DNA from: Ichthyophonus hoferi
Taxonomy: Eukaryota > Opisthokonta > Ichthyosporea > Ichthyophonida > Ichthyophonidae
DNA length: 10,757 nt
Direction: 5' to 3'
Assembly: GCA_002751075.1 (NCBI GenBank)
Contig: NAOQ01000065.1
Span: forward strand, 69,590-80,346
The translations under genes and the position numbers were made by a program. Below, in pieces: positions 1 through 8,066 of the stretch (positions are counted from its first letter, which is position 1; each line of letters starts with the position of its first letter). The notes under the pieces were generated by a model. The model was given only the letters and a program-made list of their open reading frames with translations, made no database searches and was not told the DNA's origin.

Positions 1-129
1 ATGTCCCTTTTAGATGGCGAATTAACTCATTTTTTTGTTGATGTAATAGTGTTCATATATTGCAGACCTATGAGAAGAATTGATCTACTTATTGCCTGGG
101 CTTCGATTGAATTTTCTTACTCATCTCTG

Positions 130-594
130 GAAAAATAGTCAGTGCAATCTATTGGTGTTAAATGGCAATCCAAGATTATTGATCGAAATTGAACCAGCCA
201 ATGGTGGAGATCCTGCAACTATATCAAGCTATTTCGGATCATATGTTTTGGTTTAGGCATCCTGCGTAGGACAAGTCCTGCTGACTGTTCAATAATAAAA
301 ATGTCTTAGGATATCGGTACTTCCATGCATGCAAAGAGTCATATTAAGACATCCTTTAATTCAGTATTCCTTTTCCTTTTAAAGGAATATAGGTCACAGG
401 GACGCTCCTGTCTCTACTTATTCTTCTTAACAGCTACTAAGCTCTATTTTTGATTGATTACATATGATGTCTATATAACAATATCTGGAAATGGATAAAA
501 CAATGCTCTACTAATCTCTCTCTGAAGCCCACCTTTTTTAGTTGAGAGTTAGTAAAGCCTTTAACGTTTTATCTGAAAGGGTCTTTTAAACGTG
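130..594 (+). repeat. Dispersed repeat module B, copy 1
   Basis: This stretch matches 8067-8411 in the same orientation. Shared anchors include a 14-base match at 142-155 (8079-8092 in the other copy), a 14-base match at 271-284 (8157-8170), the following AATAAAAAT stretch, a CTTTAATTC(A/G)GTATT block, a TCTACTTATT block, and a closing AAAGGGT-TTTAAACGTG motif near 575-594 (8394-8411). Between anchors there are many substitutions and small length changes, so both copies are old. Codons read only in short pieces, and I cannot name a family. It could be part of a transposon or of a decayed multicopy gene. Confidence 0.6.
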
Positions 595-744
595 ATAACT
601 ATAATTTATATCCTGTTGAGAATAAATTATTTTTGTATTATGACATTATCACTAGAAGATAAATTATTAGAAATAAAAGTAGTATCTGATGTACTGAATT
701 ATAGTTGAGGTACAGTGTGCCTGTCAACTTCTAGTTGGTCTAAG

Positions 745-956
745 TAGTTATTAATAGGTAAGGGACAAGCTGAAACTTTTGTGAGTTCCTCTTGTAAGAC
801 ACAATTATTCTGAGTTCGGAGATGCTTTATACTTCTTAACCTGCAATTTGCAATATAAGTAATAACTATGATCTAAACCACTGTGATCGTAGATGGGCAC
901 TTTACAACTATTCTCCAATGGTTTGACTGTACCAGGCTTATCTAGTTGGCCTTCTA
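745..956 (-). repeat. Dispersed repeat module A, copy 1 (inverted)
   Basis: The reverse complement of this segment matches 7845-8058 at roughly 80% identity by eye. The match includes an unbroken 16-base run at 885-900 (7900-7915 in the other copy) and the ends AGAAGG and CTTACCTATT-ATAACTA. In copy 2 module A lies directly before module B on the same strand. Here it lies after B and points the other way, so one of the copies has been rearranged, or the parent element carries A in both orientations. Confidence 0.6.
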
Positions 957-1005
957 GTAAAGAATTTGGATGATAAACTCCTACTACTTGAGAATTAAAA
1001 GGCAT
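805..1005 (-). pseudogene. 66-codon open frame carrying the module A peptide, unknown family
   Basis: The frame begins at an ATG at 1003-1005 and runs 66 codons. Residues from about 17 onward lie in repeat module A. The segment with PGTVKPLE (residues 24-31), VPIYD (36-40) and SGLD (42-45) is also readable in the second module A copy at 7855-8049, with about eight amino-acid changes over 32 residues. The first 16 or so residues are not shared with the other copy. I see no signal peptide, membrane segment or known catalytic motif. The frame is probably a surviving fragment of a repeated gene or transposon protein. It could be a small expressed gene, but promoter evidence is lacking. Confidence 0.3.
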
Positions 1006-1032
1006 AATATAAACAAATAAAAATACAAATTA

Positions 1033-1122
1033 AATAAGTTTCCGGAAAGGCTTTGAAAACACGTTGACGACCAAATACTGCAATAGTAAAAAGTACTTTT
1101 ACTATTGTTTTGGAAACTTATT
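1033..1122. repeat. Nested inverted repeat
   Basis: Two pairs of perfect 11-base arms are nested. The outer pair is AATAAGTTTCC at 1033-1043 with its complement at 1112-1122. The inner pair is CAATAGTAAAA at 1081-1091 with its complement at 1097-1107, leaving a 5-base loop. The left outer arm is followed by spacer sequence that has no partner on the right, so this is not one continuous hairpin. It may be the remnant of a small foldback element, or a chance structure in AT-rich DNA. Confidence 0.5.
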
Positions 1123-1990
1123 CTATATGTTGCGGTGAAAGGTAATAGATAAGTGTAAAGTTCTGATCGATTTGTGGTATATGTAAATACTTAACCACTA
1201 GGTCATAGACCTGTAGCTTGGACAACAACTTCCAATTGACCTTAATAGGTGGCTATAACCGAATGTAAGAAACGTGGTAATAATAACAAAAGATAATTTA
1301 TCTCAGTGTGGCGAAGAACTTAGTTCCAACAATATGTTATGTTTTACACTATATTATATGCTCTGGCCTCCTACGACCTAGTTATGGCCGATTAAATACA
1401 TCACGGTAGGGACCTTTAAAATGATTATGGGGGGAAATAAGTAAATAATAATAAATAAATAAAGTAACAAAGAGCTGCTCGAATTGAGTTTAGTTATATT
1501 TTAAGTGTTGCATGCTATTGGGTTAGATGGAGTTACCCGTATATCGGATATTAAATAACAAATAGGGAGGGGATGTGTCGATTCATTAAGATAAGGACAA
1601 ACACAATACGTATAAATCACATATAGTAGTAAACGCTAATAATATCATTACATAATTATACCATATAAATAAATATTACTTTTTCTAACTAGTCATACTT
1701 ACAAAACCCACATTTATTGTAAAACAAAACATGTGTAAATTTATCTCAATGTGATTTTTAACAGTAAGATATAACATAAGCAATAGAGAATAAAAGCAAT
1801 GTATGGCCCTCTTCAACCCTATTATGGTAATCATAACAACCACTAGGTAAGTACGCGTATAAGTTTATATAATGATTAATATAATAAGGTGTACGAGTAA
1901 AAGAGTTAATAACTCAATTAACATCGTGTGTTAAAAATAACATTAACTTATTAAAGCATACACCAGTGTTGAAAACAAAGGGTTCCAAAC
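1123..1990. other. AT-rich intergenic DNA without a visible gene
   Basis: Every frame is broken often and I see no RNA gene. The only pattern is a short A/T-rich microsatellite of AATA-like units near 1437-1464. A moderately GC-richer patch at 1310-1420 does not read as coding on either strand. Confidence 0.5.
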
Positions 1991-1997
1991 AAGTCTC

Positions 1998-2003
1998 TTT
2001 ATT
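1998..2003 (-). terminator. Candidate poly(A) signal of the perilipin-like gene
   Basis: On the - strand this reads AATAAA, about 195 bases past the stop codon at 2199-2201. It is the first perfect AATAAA I find downstream of the gene. A hexamer of this composition is common by chance in AT-rich DNA, so the call is tentative. Confidence 0.3.
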
Positions 2004-2056
2004 TCTGTTCAAAATGAAACCAATACAAAATGGTGTCGTTGCCAACACATAATGCT

Positions 2057-2079
2057 CTATATCTATCTATCTATCTATT
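2057..2079. repeat. CTAT tetranucleotide microsatellite
   Basis: About five near-perfect CTAT units, in what would be the 3' untranslated or downstream region of the perilipin-like gene. An ordinary simple repeat. Confidence 0.8.
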
Positions 2080-2198
2080 ATTCTAACTGCTATAGGAATC
2101 CAAGCTATCCCTATAACAGATAATCTAATAACCTAATGCTTAATCTAGTATCTAGTAAACTATTCAACCAATATAGTTATTTTAAAAGAAAAAGAACT

Positions 2199-3215
2199 TT
2201 AGGCAGCCTGGGCAGAGGGGGCAGGTGTAGAGAGAGAAGAAGTAATAGGTGCCATATACACTTTTACACTGTTAAGCGCAACATCAAAGTTCTTAGACAC
2301 TTCAACGGCCAGGGCAGAGAAACGATCAGCAAGTTCCTGATTGGAAGGTACCTCATACCCATAACCTTTAGCAACGGAACGAGCGCGATCACCATAAACG
2401 TTCACATAGTCGGTGACCTGTGTTTGAAGGGTAATGGTTTTGGTAGAGACTTCAGCAACAAGAGTATTAAGGGCTACCTTGAGCTCATCTTGGTTCTGAG
2501 GAACATGAACATGGAACCTCGTCTCGGTGTATTGATTAACTTGGGTGGCACAGGTACTGGCAGTGTCAACAACCACAGCTCTCTGGTGGGCTACCCTCTC
2601 AGTAGCGGCCTCATACTGTGCAGTGGCATATAAACGGCTAGCCTCCACTGAATGGGCTACATAGTCCTGTGCCTTCTGCATACTGTCTACTACCTTGGCA
2701 GAGTAAGCATCAAGTTCAGCTAGACCTACTTTCTGACTAATGGCATTGCTATACTCCGTAATAGCTACCACCGCCTCCTTAGTGCGCTCTTTGGCCGCGT
2801 CAAAGGCAGCCTGGGCAGTAGCAGCTCTGTCAAGGACAGCCTGCTGTGTACTGCTAATCATGGCCGTGGCAGGGGTAGTGTAAGGGGCGGCGTATGTTGT
2901 CACTGCATCCCTACTGTCAGCCATAATTTTCTCAGTAGGCTCACTAAGGACAGGGTATTGCTTAACTAACTTGTCAAGACCAGAGACGGCGGCGTTATCA
3001 AGGGCCACTAGTTTGGTGGCAACAACTTCGTGGTTGGCAACAGCGACGGCAGCGGCAGATGCCTGTTGTTCAAGCAAGTTCAAACCCGTATTAACATACT
3101 GGTTACTATCCTTGGCCCAGTTATACCAAGAATTGGCAGTGCCTGTGGCCGACTGCACAACAGGAAGCTCGGAGGCCCGGTTAAAAAAGGTCTTGTTCTC
3201 AATTGGGGAATCCAT
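2199..3215 (-). CDS. Perilipin-like lipid-droplet protein
   Basis: Perilipins coat lipid droplets and control access of lipases to stored triacylglycerol. This uninterrupted 338-residue frame has the pattern of the N-terminal PAT/perilipin domain. Residues 10-20 read FFNRASELPVV, like the start of the family domain. Residues 79-97 (GLDKLVKQYPVLSEPTEKI) match the family signature of a GLD, a hydrophobic-P-hydrophobic step and a P-[ST]-x-x-I. Residues 115-230 are alanine-rich with regularly spaced charged residues and should form long amphipathic helices, the usual droplet-binding feature. The tail (322-338) is rich in Pro, Ser and Ala. There is no signal peptide or membrane helix, and only one cysteine (222). 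The start is supported by A at -3 and G at +4, and by the domain beginning about ten residues in. No intron interrupts it. Codons are much GC-richer than the flanks, suggesting strong expression. The family call rests on motif recognition without a database search. The long frame on the opposite strand is a shadow of it. Confidence 0.8.
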   Translation of the reverse strand: MDSPIENKTFFNRASELPVVQSATGTANSWYNWAKDSNQYVNTGLNLLEQQASAAAVAVANHEVVATKLVALDNAAVSGLDKLVKQYPVLSEPTEKIMADSRDAVTTYAAPYTTPATAMISSTQQAVLDRAATAQAAFDAAKERTKEAVVAITEYSNAISQKVGLAELDAYSAKVVDSMQKAQDYVAHSVEASRLYATAQYEAATERVAHQRAVVVDTASTCATQVNQYTETRFHVHVPQNQDELKVALNTLVAEVSTKTITLQTQVTDYVNVYGDRARSVAKGYGYEVPSNQELADRFSALAVEVSKNFDVALNSVKVYMAPITSSLSTPAPSAQAA

Positions 3216-3520
3216 GTTTTAAAAGCTCGGTTTATTTGGAGTAAGGTATTAACGTTTAGTTTTTGGCACAAAATACAACAACGAAAAAATAGAATAATAA
3301 AGAGTAATGATGTATATTAAGATATGATATGATAAAATTTGTTATTTATAAATATTATCGTACCCATGCCATCTGACCGTGTGAAATACTGTAATCAAAC
3401 TAACCCATGTGATGATAAACGTTACAAAATCCCATTAAATTATATTTGTCATTTTGGCTTAGCGATTGGTTACTATATGCATTTATATGTATAAATATTT
3501 ATCAATTTTGTTTAACCAAT
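3216..3520 (-). promoter_or_regulatory. Probable promoter of the perilipin-like gene
   Basis: On the - strand a TATAAATA box lies at 3343-3350, about 128 bases before the ATG, and a CCAAT box lies at 3465-3469, about 250 bases before it. The stretch between the TATA box and the ATG is rich in T and C on the coding strand, as is common near fungal transcription starts. The exact start site cannot be read from the sequence, and a 5' untranslated intron cannot be excluded. Confidence 0.45.
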
Positions 3521-4336
3521 TATATAGTATTATTATAATAGTTAAGTTAATGGAGATGGCCATGACTGCTTTAAAAGAATTCACACGCATTGAATCACAT
3601 GGGTCATAAATAAGATCGTGTCAAAAACAATTGTAAAGCACTTATCTCCCAAAGGGGATGAGACCATCTAATATTTATACCACATAAAAAATAAATTGTT
3701 CAATTAGGACACTGAAAATCCATAAATAGACAATGATTGCGTTGGATTATTGTATAATTTTAAAAATATCACATGCCTATGCGAAAAAGAGAAAGCATTT
3801 CACAATCATAGAATGACCACTAGTGGCTTATCTTATTGGCTAATATGTGTAGACCAATCAGAAAATAATCATAAAATTGTGTAAGAATCGGGAATTAACT
3901 ATGACCTTGCTACGAACTATTATATATCATTATAGACCTTATTGTCTACACTATTACATACCATATTATATATTCTATTTTATGCCCTATCATATACCAG
4001 ATTACATATTATATTACATATCCTAGTATATACTTTTATTACATCTACTAATGCCCTATCGCCTATCATACGGATTTTGACCTTACGATTCACGTTCTAA
4101 AACGTGATCTCGCATTGCCCTTGACGCACAGTGACGGAATGTACGGAAATCAACGTAAACAGAAAAGCATATCAGGTCAAGTGCTGTAGATTGTTATAGG
4201 CTTTTATTGAAATACTCTTGGCATCAGACAAAAGATAGGATATTCAATGTTCTAAATGGGTATATATATATATCTTATATAGAGCCACATATGAAGAGGC
4301 CGGACTTGAAGCAGTTTCTAACCCTCCTCCTCCTCT
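3521..4336. other. AT-rich intergenic DNA with a CpG-rich patch
   Basis: No gene is visible. From about 3915 to 4065 the sequence is a loose series of TACATA/CCATAT/CCCTAT words that may be an old degenerate repeat. From 4070 to 4150 there is a patch with about eight CpG dinucleotides and the perfect inverted pair CACGTT (4091-4096) and AACGTG (4101-4106). It reads open for only about 25 codons and I cannot assign it. Confidence 0.4.
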
Positions 4337-4342
4337 CACGTG

Positions 4343-5426
4343 TTTATGTTTTATCAGGGAACTAAATAGCTGATCACCGGAAAGCTAATCTAAATCAATT
4401 CTATATAAAGATATCTATATATATGTACCCATTTTAACGGCCAAGAGGGAATATATATCTGTTGATTACATCTATGAATACGTCAATATAAAATATATAT
4501 CGTGTACTACTTGAATAAGAATGTTCTAAAACTATATATACTAAAATTAAGTTGTGCTTTGCTTTACAGTTTGATCCGCGTTAGGTAGGCACTGCAAAGT
4601 ATGATGTAGTTTGATGTGACTATGCTCTGGCGATCCCATGAACCATGAATCCCGCAGATGCGATCTGCTAGCTTTAGATATTGCGAAGAGATTGGAACTA
4701 ATCGTAGTGATGTACATGCACGTGAACGATTGAATAGTATTAAATATGCAGTACAGCATAACTAACTTTTGAGAACAAGTAATAGTAATAATTATAAAAA
4801 AAACATATAATTATATATATAGCCTTTATTAAAAAAAATATTTACTTTTTTTTTAAAAAAAAGTTGGGTTTGTTACGATGGTATAACCATTGATGTTTGG
4901 CGATAGCTCTGGTTATAAAACATCACGATGTGTCTGTCCGTCTAATACGAGGTAGCGAAGCCGTATATGTTTTTTAATTGGATATTACTACATTTATATC
5001 AAAAAGGTGTCATAGAGAGCAACATAACCACAATCTAGATCCATTACAAAAGCCCCTGACGTCAAATAATGCATCAACTATATATATATAAAGTAATTTA
5101 ATATACCTATATTCAACATAAAAAACATGCGATAAAACTTTCTTAAAAATTATTTATAAAGAAATTAAATAGTAATATAACAGTAATGAACACCTCAGCT
5201 TTAAATCATTCCACCTAGGTATTGATCTAAAAAGTCTTATCTATTTTTATTTGACACGTTTTTCCCACAGTTCACATGCAATAAAACTAGCGCCCTTTAA
5301 TTGGCCAATATAAGCTATTTTTTTAAGATCAAAATCACACCGCAACACGTGTATATGATTGGATAAATCTAGCTGAGTCTATTTTATTTGTTTTCATTTG
5401 CTTGTGTACTTTTATGTTGATACTCA
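4343..5426. other. AT-rich intergenic DNA without a supported gene
   Basis: The sequence contains TATA-like runs (4260-4275, 4401-4426), long A/T tracts around 4798-4863 and a short palindrome at 4879-4891. A moderately GC-richer island at 4560-4700 is open for 70 codons on the - strand. That frame has no recognisable motif and is more likely chance than a gene. No RNA gene is recognisable. Confidence 0.45.
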
Positions 5427-5585
5427 TGTATGTATGTCTGTACGTATGTATATACGCATGCATATATGTATGTATGTATGACAGTATGTATGTATGTATG
5501 TATGTATGTATGTATGTATGTATGTATGTATATATGTATGTGAGTAAGTAAGTAAGTATTTATGAATATATATATATGTATGTAT
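5427..5585. repeat. TATG/GTAA tetranucleotide array
   Basis: An imperfect array of TATG-type units with a perfect core at 5484-5530 (nearly 12 units), then a short run of about four AGTA units at 5543-5558, then TA-rich and TATG units again. The - strand open frames here are translations of the repeat (Tyr-Ile-His-Thr) and are not genes. Confidence 0.9.
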
Positions 5586-5626
5586 CCAATAACTCTGGAA
5601 CGACTGTGTGAGGCCGGTAGGAAACA

Positions 5627-5954
5627 TGTCATACAATATATTACTTTATTATAATAGTATGAAAATTAGTAATGCTTAGACATGACATGAGGATGTAGAG
5701 GTATTGGGATAATTCGACGATGCGGTATATAAAGGCAGAGACGGAATGTTATATTAGATAATTTCATGCATGGATTTCCTCAAAATCCACACTATTGTAC
5801 AGCTTTCAATTACACTGCAAGCCGTTAATGTTCTGCAAGTAATAAACTTCGTTTGTCCTTAAATGCTTTTAAGTCTGGTGTTTTGAACCTTACCACGTGT
5901 CTAAATTATATATTACACGTGTAGTTTTTTGTTTCCCAGAATATTTGTAATACA
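5627..5954 (+). mobile_element. Possible solo LTR of an LTR retrotransposon
   Basis: The 328-base segment starts TGTCATAC and ends GTAATACA, so it has the TG...CA ends and short imperfect inverted termini of an LTR. The 4-base word AACA flanks both sides (5623-5626 and 5955-5958) as a possible target-site duplication. Inside lie a strong TATATAAA box at 5726-5733 and AATAAA at 5841-5846, in the order expected of U3-R-U5. No internal retroelement region adjoins it, which fits a solo LTR left by recombination. The duplication is short and no second copy is in the window, so an ordinary promoter of an unseen transcript is the main alternative. Confidence 0.35.
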
Positions 5955-5958
5955 AACA

Positions 5959-6588
5959 AGGCGCGGTGTAAACGCGGTGTAACTCGTTAAACTATTTATG
6001 ACTCCTAGATGATGCAAAAAAAAATAAGCAAATTAATGACATCTTTCTTGACTTTTGGATTAAAATATCTATGTACTATATATATTATCACATGAACGTA
6101 TATCTTAACAGTTTTGTTAGGTTCATGACCTCGCTTCAGATAATGATTGGTTTTATTATTAATTAATTAATTCGTGAACTAGTTAATGAAGTGGTATAGT
6201 GTGGCCTAACTATTCATAGCTGATATCTATTCTGTAATGGGGCATATAAACCATCCGTAACAGCGGTTCTTTCTTACTTGTAATTGTAGTTACTTAGTTT
6301 ACTTTCAGTTTACACCATGTTTTATCTGTGATAACCATTAGTCAGATAGGTACATACATTGCTTCGATTCATATTTTACTACTAATCACCAGTCGCAATA
6401 CTATCACGTGTATGTATATTGATTGTAGTCGCCAATTAAAAATGGCATTGAAATATTTACGTGTTGCTATATAGATCTCTATGTGTAGTCTGTTTGGTGT
6501 TTGTCCCAAGTGCTTATTTTAAGTTAAACACATCATGAAAAAAAAACTGAGTACTTCCAAAAGGGCTAGGGTTGTATGAGACTTGGAG
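5959..6588. other. AT-rich intergenic DNA without a visible gene
   Basis: No open frame of note and no RNA gene. It contains an AATT run near 6159-6172 and the last CACGTG site at 6405-6410. Confidence 0.5.
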
Positions 6589-6680
6589 TACAGGATATCC
6601 AATTGAACCTCGATAATCCTCTGGGAATTAGCCAGTGCAATTTAAGTGCCCTCAACGTCGCCCCCAAATTCCACCATATA
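6589..6680. mobile_element. Possible pogo/Tigger-like transposon end (relic)
   Basis: A TA dinucleotide at 6589-6590 is followed directly by CAG and then, at 6604-6620, by TGAACCTCGATAATCCT. The arrangement TA-CAG followed by an ACCTCGATAATCC-type phrase is typical of the terminal repeat of pogo/Tigger elements of the Tc1/mariner superfamily. The next 60 bases are GC-richer than the surroundings. I did not find the matching inverted end in the window, so the element is truncated, very decayed, or the resemblance is accidental. No DDE transposase motif is readable nearby. Confidence 0.3.
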
Positions 6681-7129
6681 TTAAGTTGCATACTACCAAC
6701 AAGTGGATGTATTTCTTATTTATTTAGTGTTTTTTATATTATTTAAAATACTTTGAATTAAAAATCCTAGTAATAAAAATGTTCTCCTACACCACATGGA
6801 TCTGTTAAAGCCTTGAGGAATCAACATTAAACTTAATTGTGATTATGTGATTTTCTATAATGCTGCAATGGATGAATTGCTTTATAGGTGATTGTAATAA
6901 ATATGTAACTCCAACTATTGTATTTCTAAACATGAACAATGTTTTTGTGTTTTGTGTAGCTTTATTTGACAATAGCCCGATTAGATTGTTAAACATACAT
7001 TCAAAATGTTCATAGCAGTCAGCTCTTTATATATTATATATATTTACAGTCGTACGTTTTATTCCATAATATGATATAACTGTGCTTATGTAATTTCCCG
7101 AAATGTCAATTTTTAGTCTCTACAACAGA
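6681..7129. other. AT-rich DNA without a supported gene
   Basis: A 63-codon open frame on the - strand (6805-6996) has low-complexity, AT-driven composition and no motif. No RNA gene is visible. Confidence 0.4.
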
Positions 7130-7745
7130 TGCCTATTTGAGAATTGGGGAAGAAACATCACCCCTTGAAAAGAATTGTTAGTATGAAAATCCCCATAACC
7201 AGGCTCCTCTCCGTTGTAGTAGAAAAACTTTTCAAATGCAGACCATTATGTTACTTTTGGGGATGGGTAGACAGCAAGTCAATTCCAACAGCAAAAACTA
7301 GTTAGATTGGCACTCCTTTTTCCTTTCTGCCATGGTTTAAGCAAATAATGATGGATTCCTTTGATTATATAGGGGAGATACTATAACTTAATATAGGCAA
7401 AAAAAAAAAAAACAGAACACGATTTATTAAAAGGAAGTTAGATAGATTTGAGGAATGAAGGGGCTTCTGAATCGCAGTTCAAATAATATGTTTGAAAGGA
7501 ATTACCCATGGAGGCAATGCTTCCCTTCTAGGCCCTTCATTTCGCAGAATATCAATGGGATATAACATAGAGAGTATAGGCTGGACTTGTTCCAATAATA
7601 AAGTTAATTAAAGAACATCGTGATATAATGGGAAATCAATCTCTGGGCAACTTGAATCTAATTTCCTAAGCCTACATAACCACTCAACCTTTATGAGCCG
7701 CATTCCCACGGACAGGCACATTCTATTACATATAAAAAGCCCCAA
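7130..7745. pseudogene. Decayed coding-like region, probable mobile-element or gene relic
   Basis: This block is GC-richer than its flanks and reads in several medium-length open stretches. The better ones are on the - strand: FYYNGEEPGYGDFHTNNSF lies in the 7150-7215 area, and LLEQVQPILSMLYPIDILRN is read from the 7535-7600 area. The + strand also has fair stretches, one in the same frame as the module A peptide that follows at 7855, so the coding strand is unsettled. A 14-base A run at 7399-7412 lies inside. The region is interrupted many times and looks old. I do not recognise the family. A retroelement or a decayed host gene are both possible. Confidence 0.35.
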
Positions 7746-7844
7746 ATGCTAAATAATCTGGTTAAAAGAGGAATATTTAATTAATTTGGGTATTTTATGC
7801 ACTCATAATCATTTAATATTATTAAATTACTATTACATAGAAAT

Positions 7845-8058
7845 AGAAGGCTAGCTAGTCAAGCCTGGGACAGTCAAGCCATTAGAGAGTACTTGTATAG
7901 TGCCCATCTACGATCGCAGTGGTTTAGATTCTAGTTATTACTCATATTACAAGTTGCAGGGTGAGAAGCTTAAAGCCTCTCTGAGTTTCAAAGCAATTGT
8001 GTGTCATACAAGGAGAGCTCAGAAAGGTCTTAGCTTATCTCTTACCTATTGATAACTA
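7845..8058 (+). repeat. Dispersed repeat module A, copy 2
   Basis: Matches the reverse complement of 745-956, with the 16-base exact anchor at 7900-7915. It is followed within ten bases by module B on the same strand, which is probably the original order if this copy is the intact one. Confidence 0.6.
7855..8049 (+). pseudogene. Open frame with the module A peptide, copy 2
   Basis: A 65-codon open stretch without an initiating ATG at its start. It reads KPGTVKPLE near its beginning, then VPIYD and SGLD, like the 66-codon frame at 805-1005. Changes between the copies are a mix of silent and replacement ones, for example H/R after VPIYD, H/S after SGLD and silent third-base changes in GTVKPLE. 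That gives no clear sign of current selection. Beyond KLQ the copies diverge in length and sequence. Function unknown. Confidence 0.3.
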
Positions 8059-8066
8059 ACTATTGA

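Larger units (their letters stand above)
4337..6410. promoter_or_regulatory. Cluster of six CACGTG E-boxes
   Basis: CACGTG occurs at 4337-4342, 4719-4724, 5346-5351, 5894-5899, 5916-5921 and 6405-6410, and I found it nowhere else in the window. Five of the six are followed by T. CACGTG is the classic site for bHLH regulators of the Cbf1/Pho4 type. No clear coding gene lies among the sites. The nearest confident gene is the perilipin-like one, whose ATG is about 1.1 kb from the first site. Two of the six lie inside the possible solo LTR. The words are certain; regulatory function is inferred. Confidence 0.35.

Noticed and set aside
1-138. 45-codon open frame from the first base, beginning with ATG
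   Set aside because: Too short to trust. It ends as module B begins and has no counterpart near the second module B copy. It could be the end of something upstream, but nothing supports that.
2136-2633. 165-codon open frame on the + strand
   Set aside because: It lies antisense to the perilipin-like gene and has no recognisable domain. It is open because of the codon use of the real gene.
2971-3320. Two + strand open frames of 83 and 96 codons and a - strand frame of 63 codons overlapping the gene start
   Set aside because: All overlap the N-terminal coding part of the perilipin-like gene in other frames and show no motifs of their own.
4500-4720. snRNA- or tRNA-like words in the GC-richer island
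   Set aside because: I looked for U6-like and tRNA A/B-box patterns and found no consistent arrangement or cloverleaf.
4547-4759. 70-codon open frame on the - strand
   Set aside because: It sits in a slightly GC-richer island but has no motif, no good promoter and no second copy in the window. It is most likely chance.
5427-5585. CRISPR-like array
   Set aside because: Units are four bases long without spacers, so this is a plain microsatellite.
5384-5636. Two - strand open frames rich in Tyr, Ile, His and Thr
   Set aside because: They are translations of the TATG tetranucleotide array.
6805-6996. 63-codon open frame on the - strand
   Set aside because: Composition is AT-driven, with no domain and no promoter.
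7399-7412. 14-base A run as a retroposon tail
   Set aside because: No LINE or SINE body or target-site duplication is visible around it, and homopolymers are common in this DNA.
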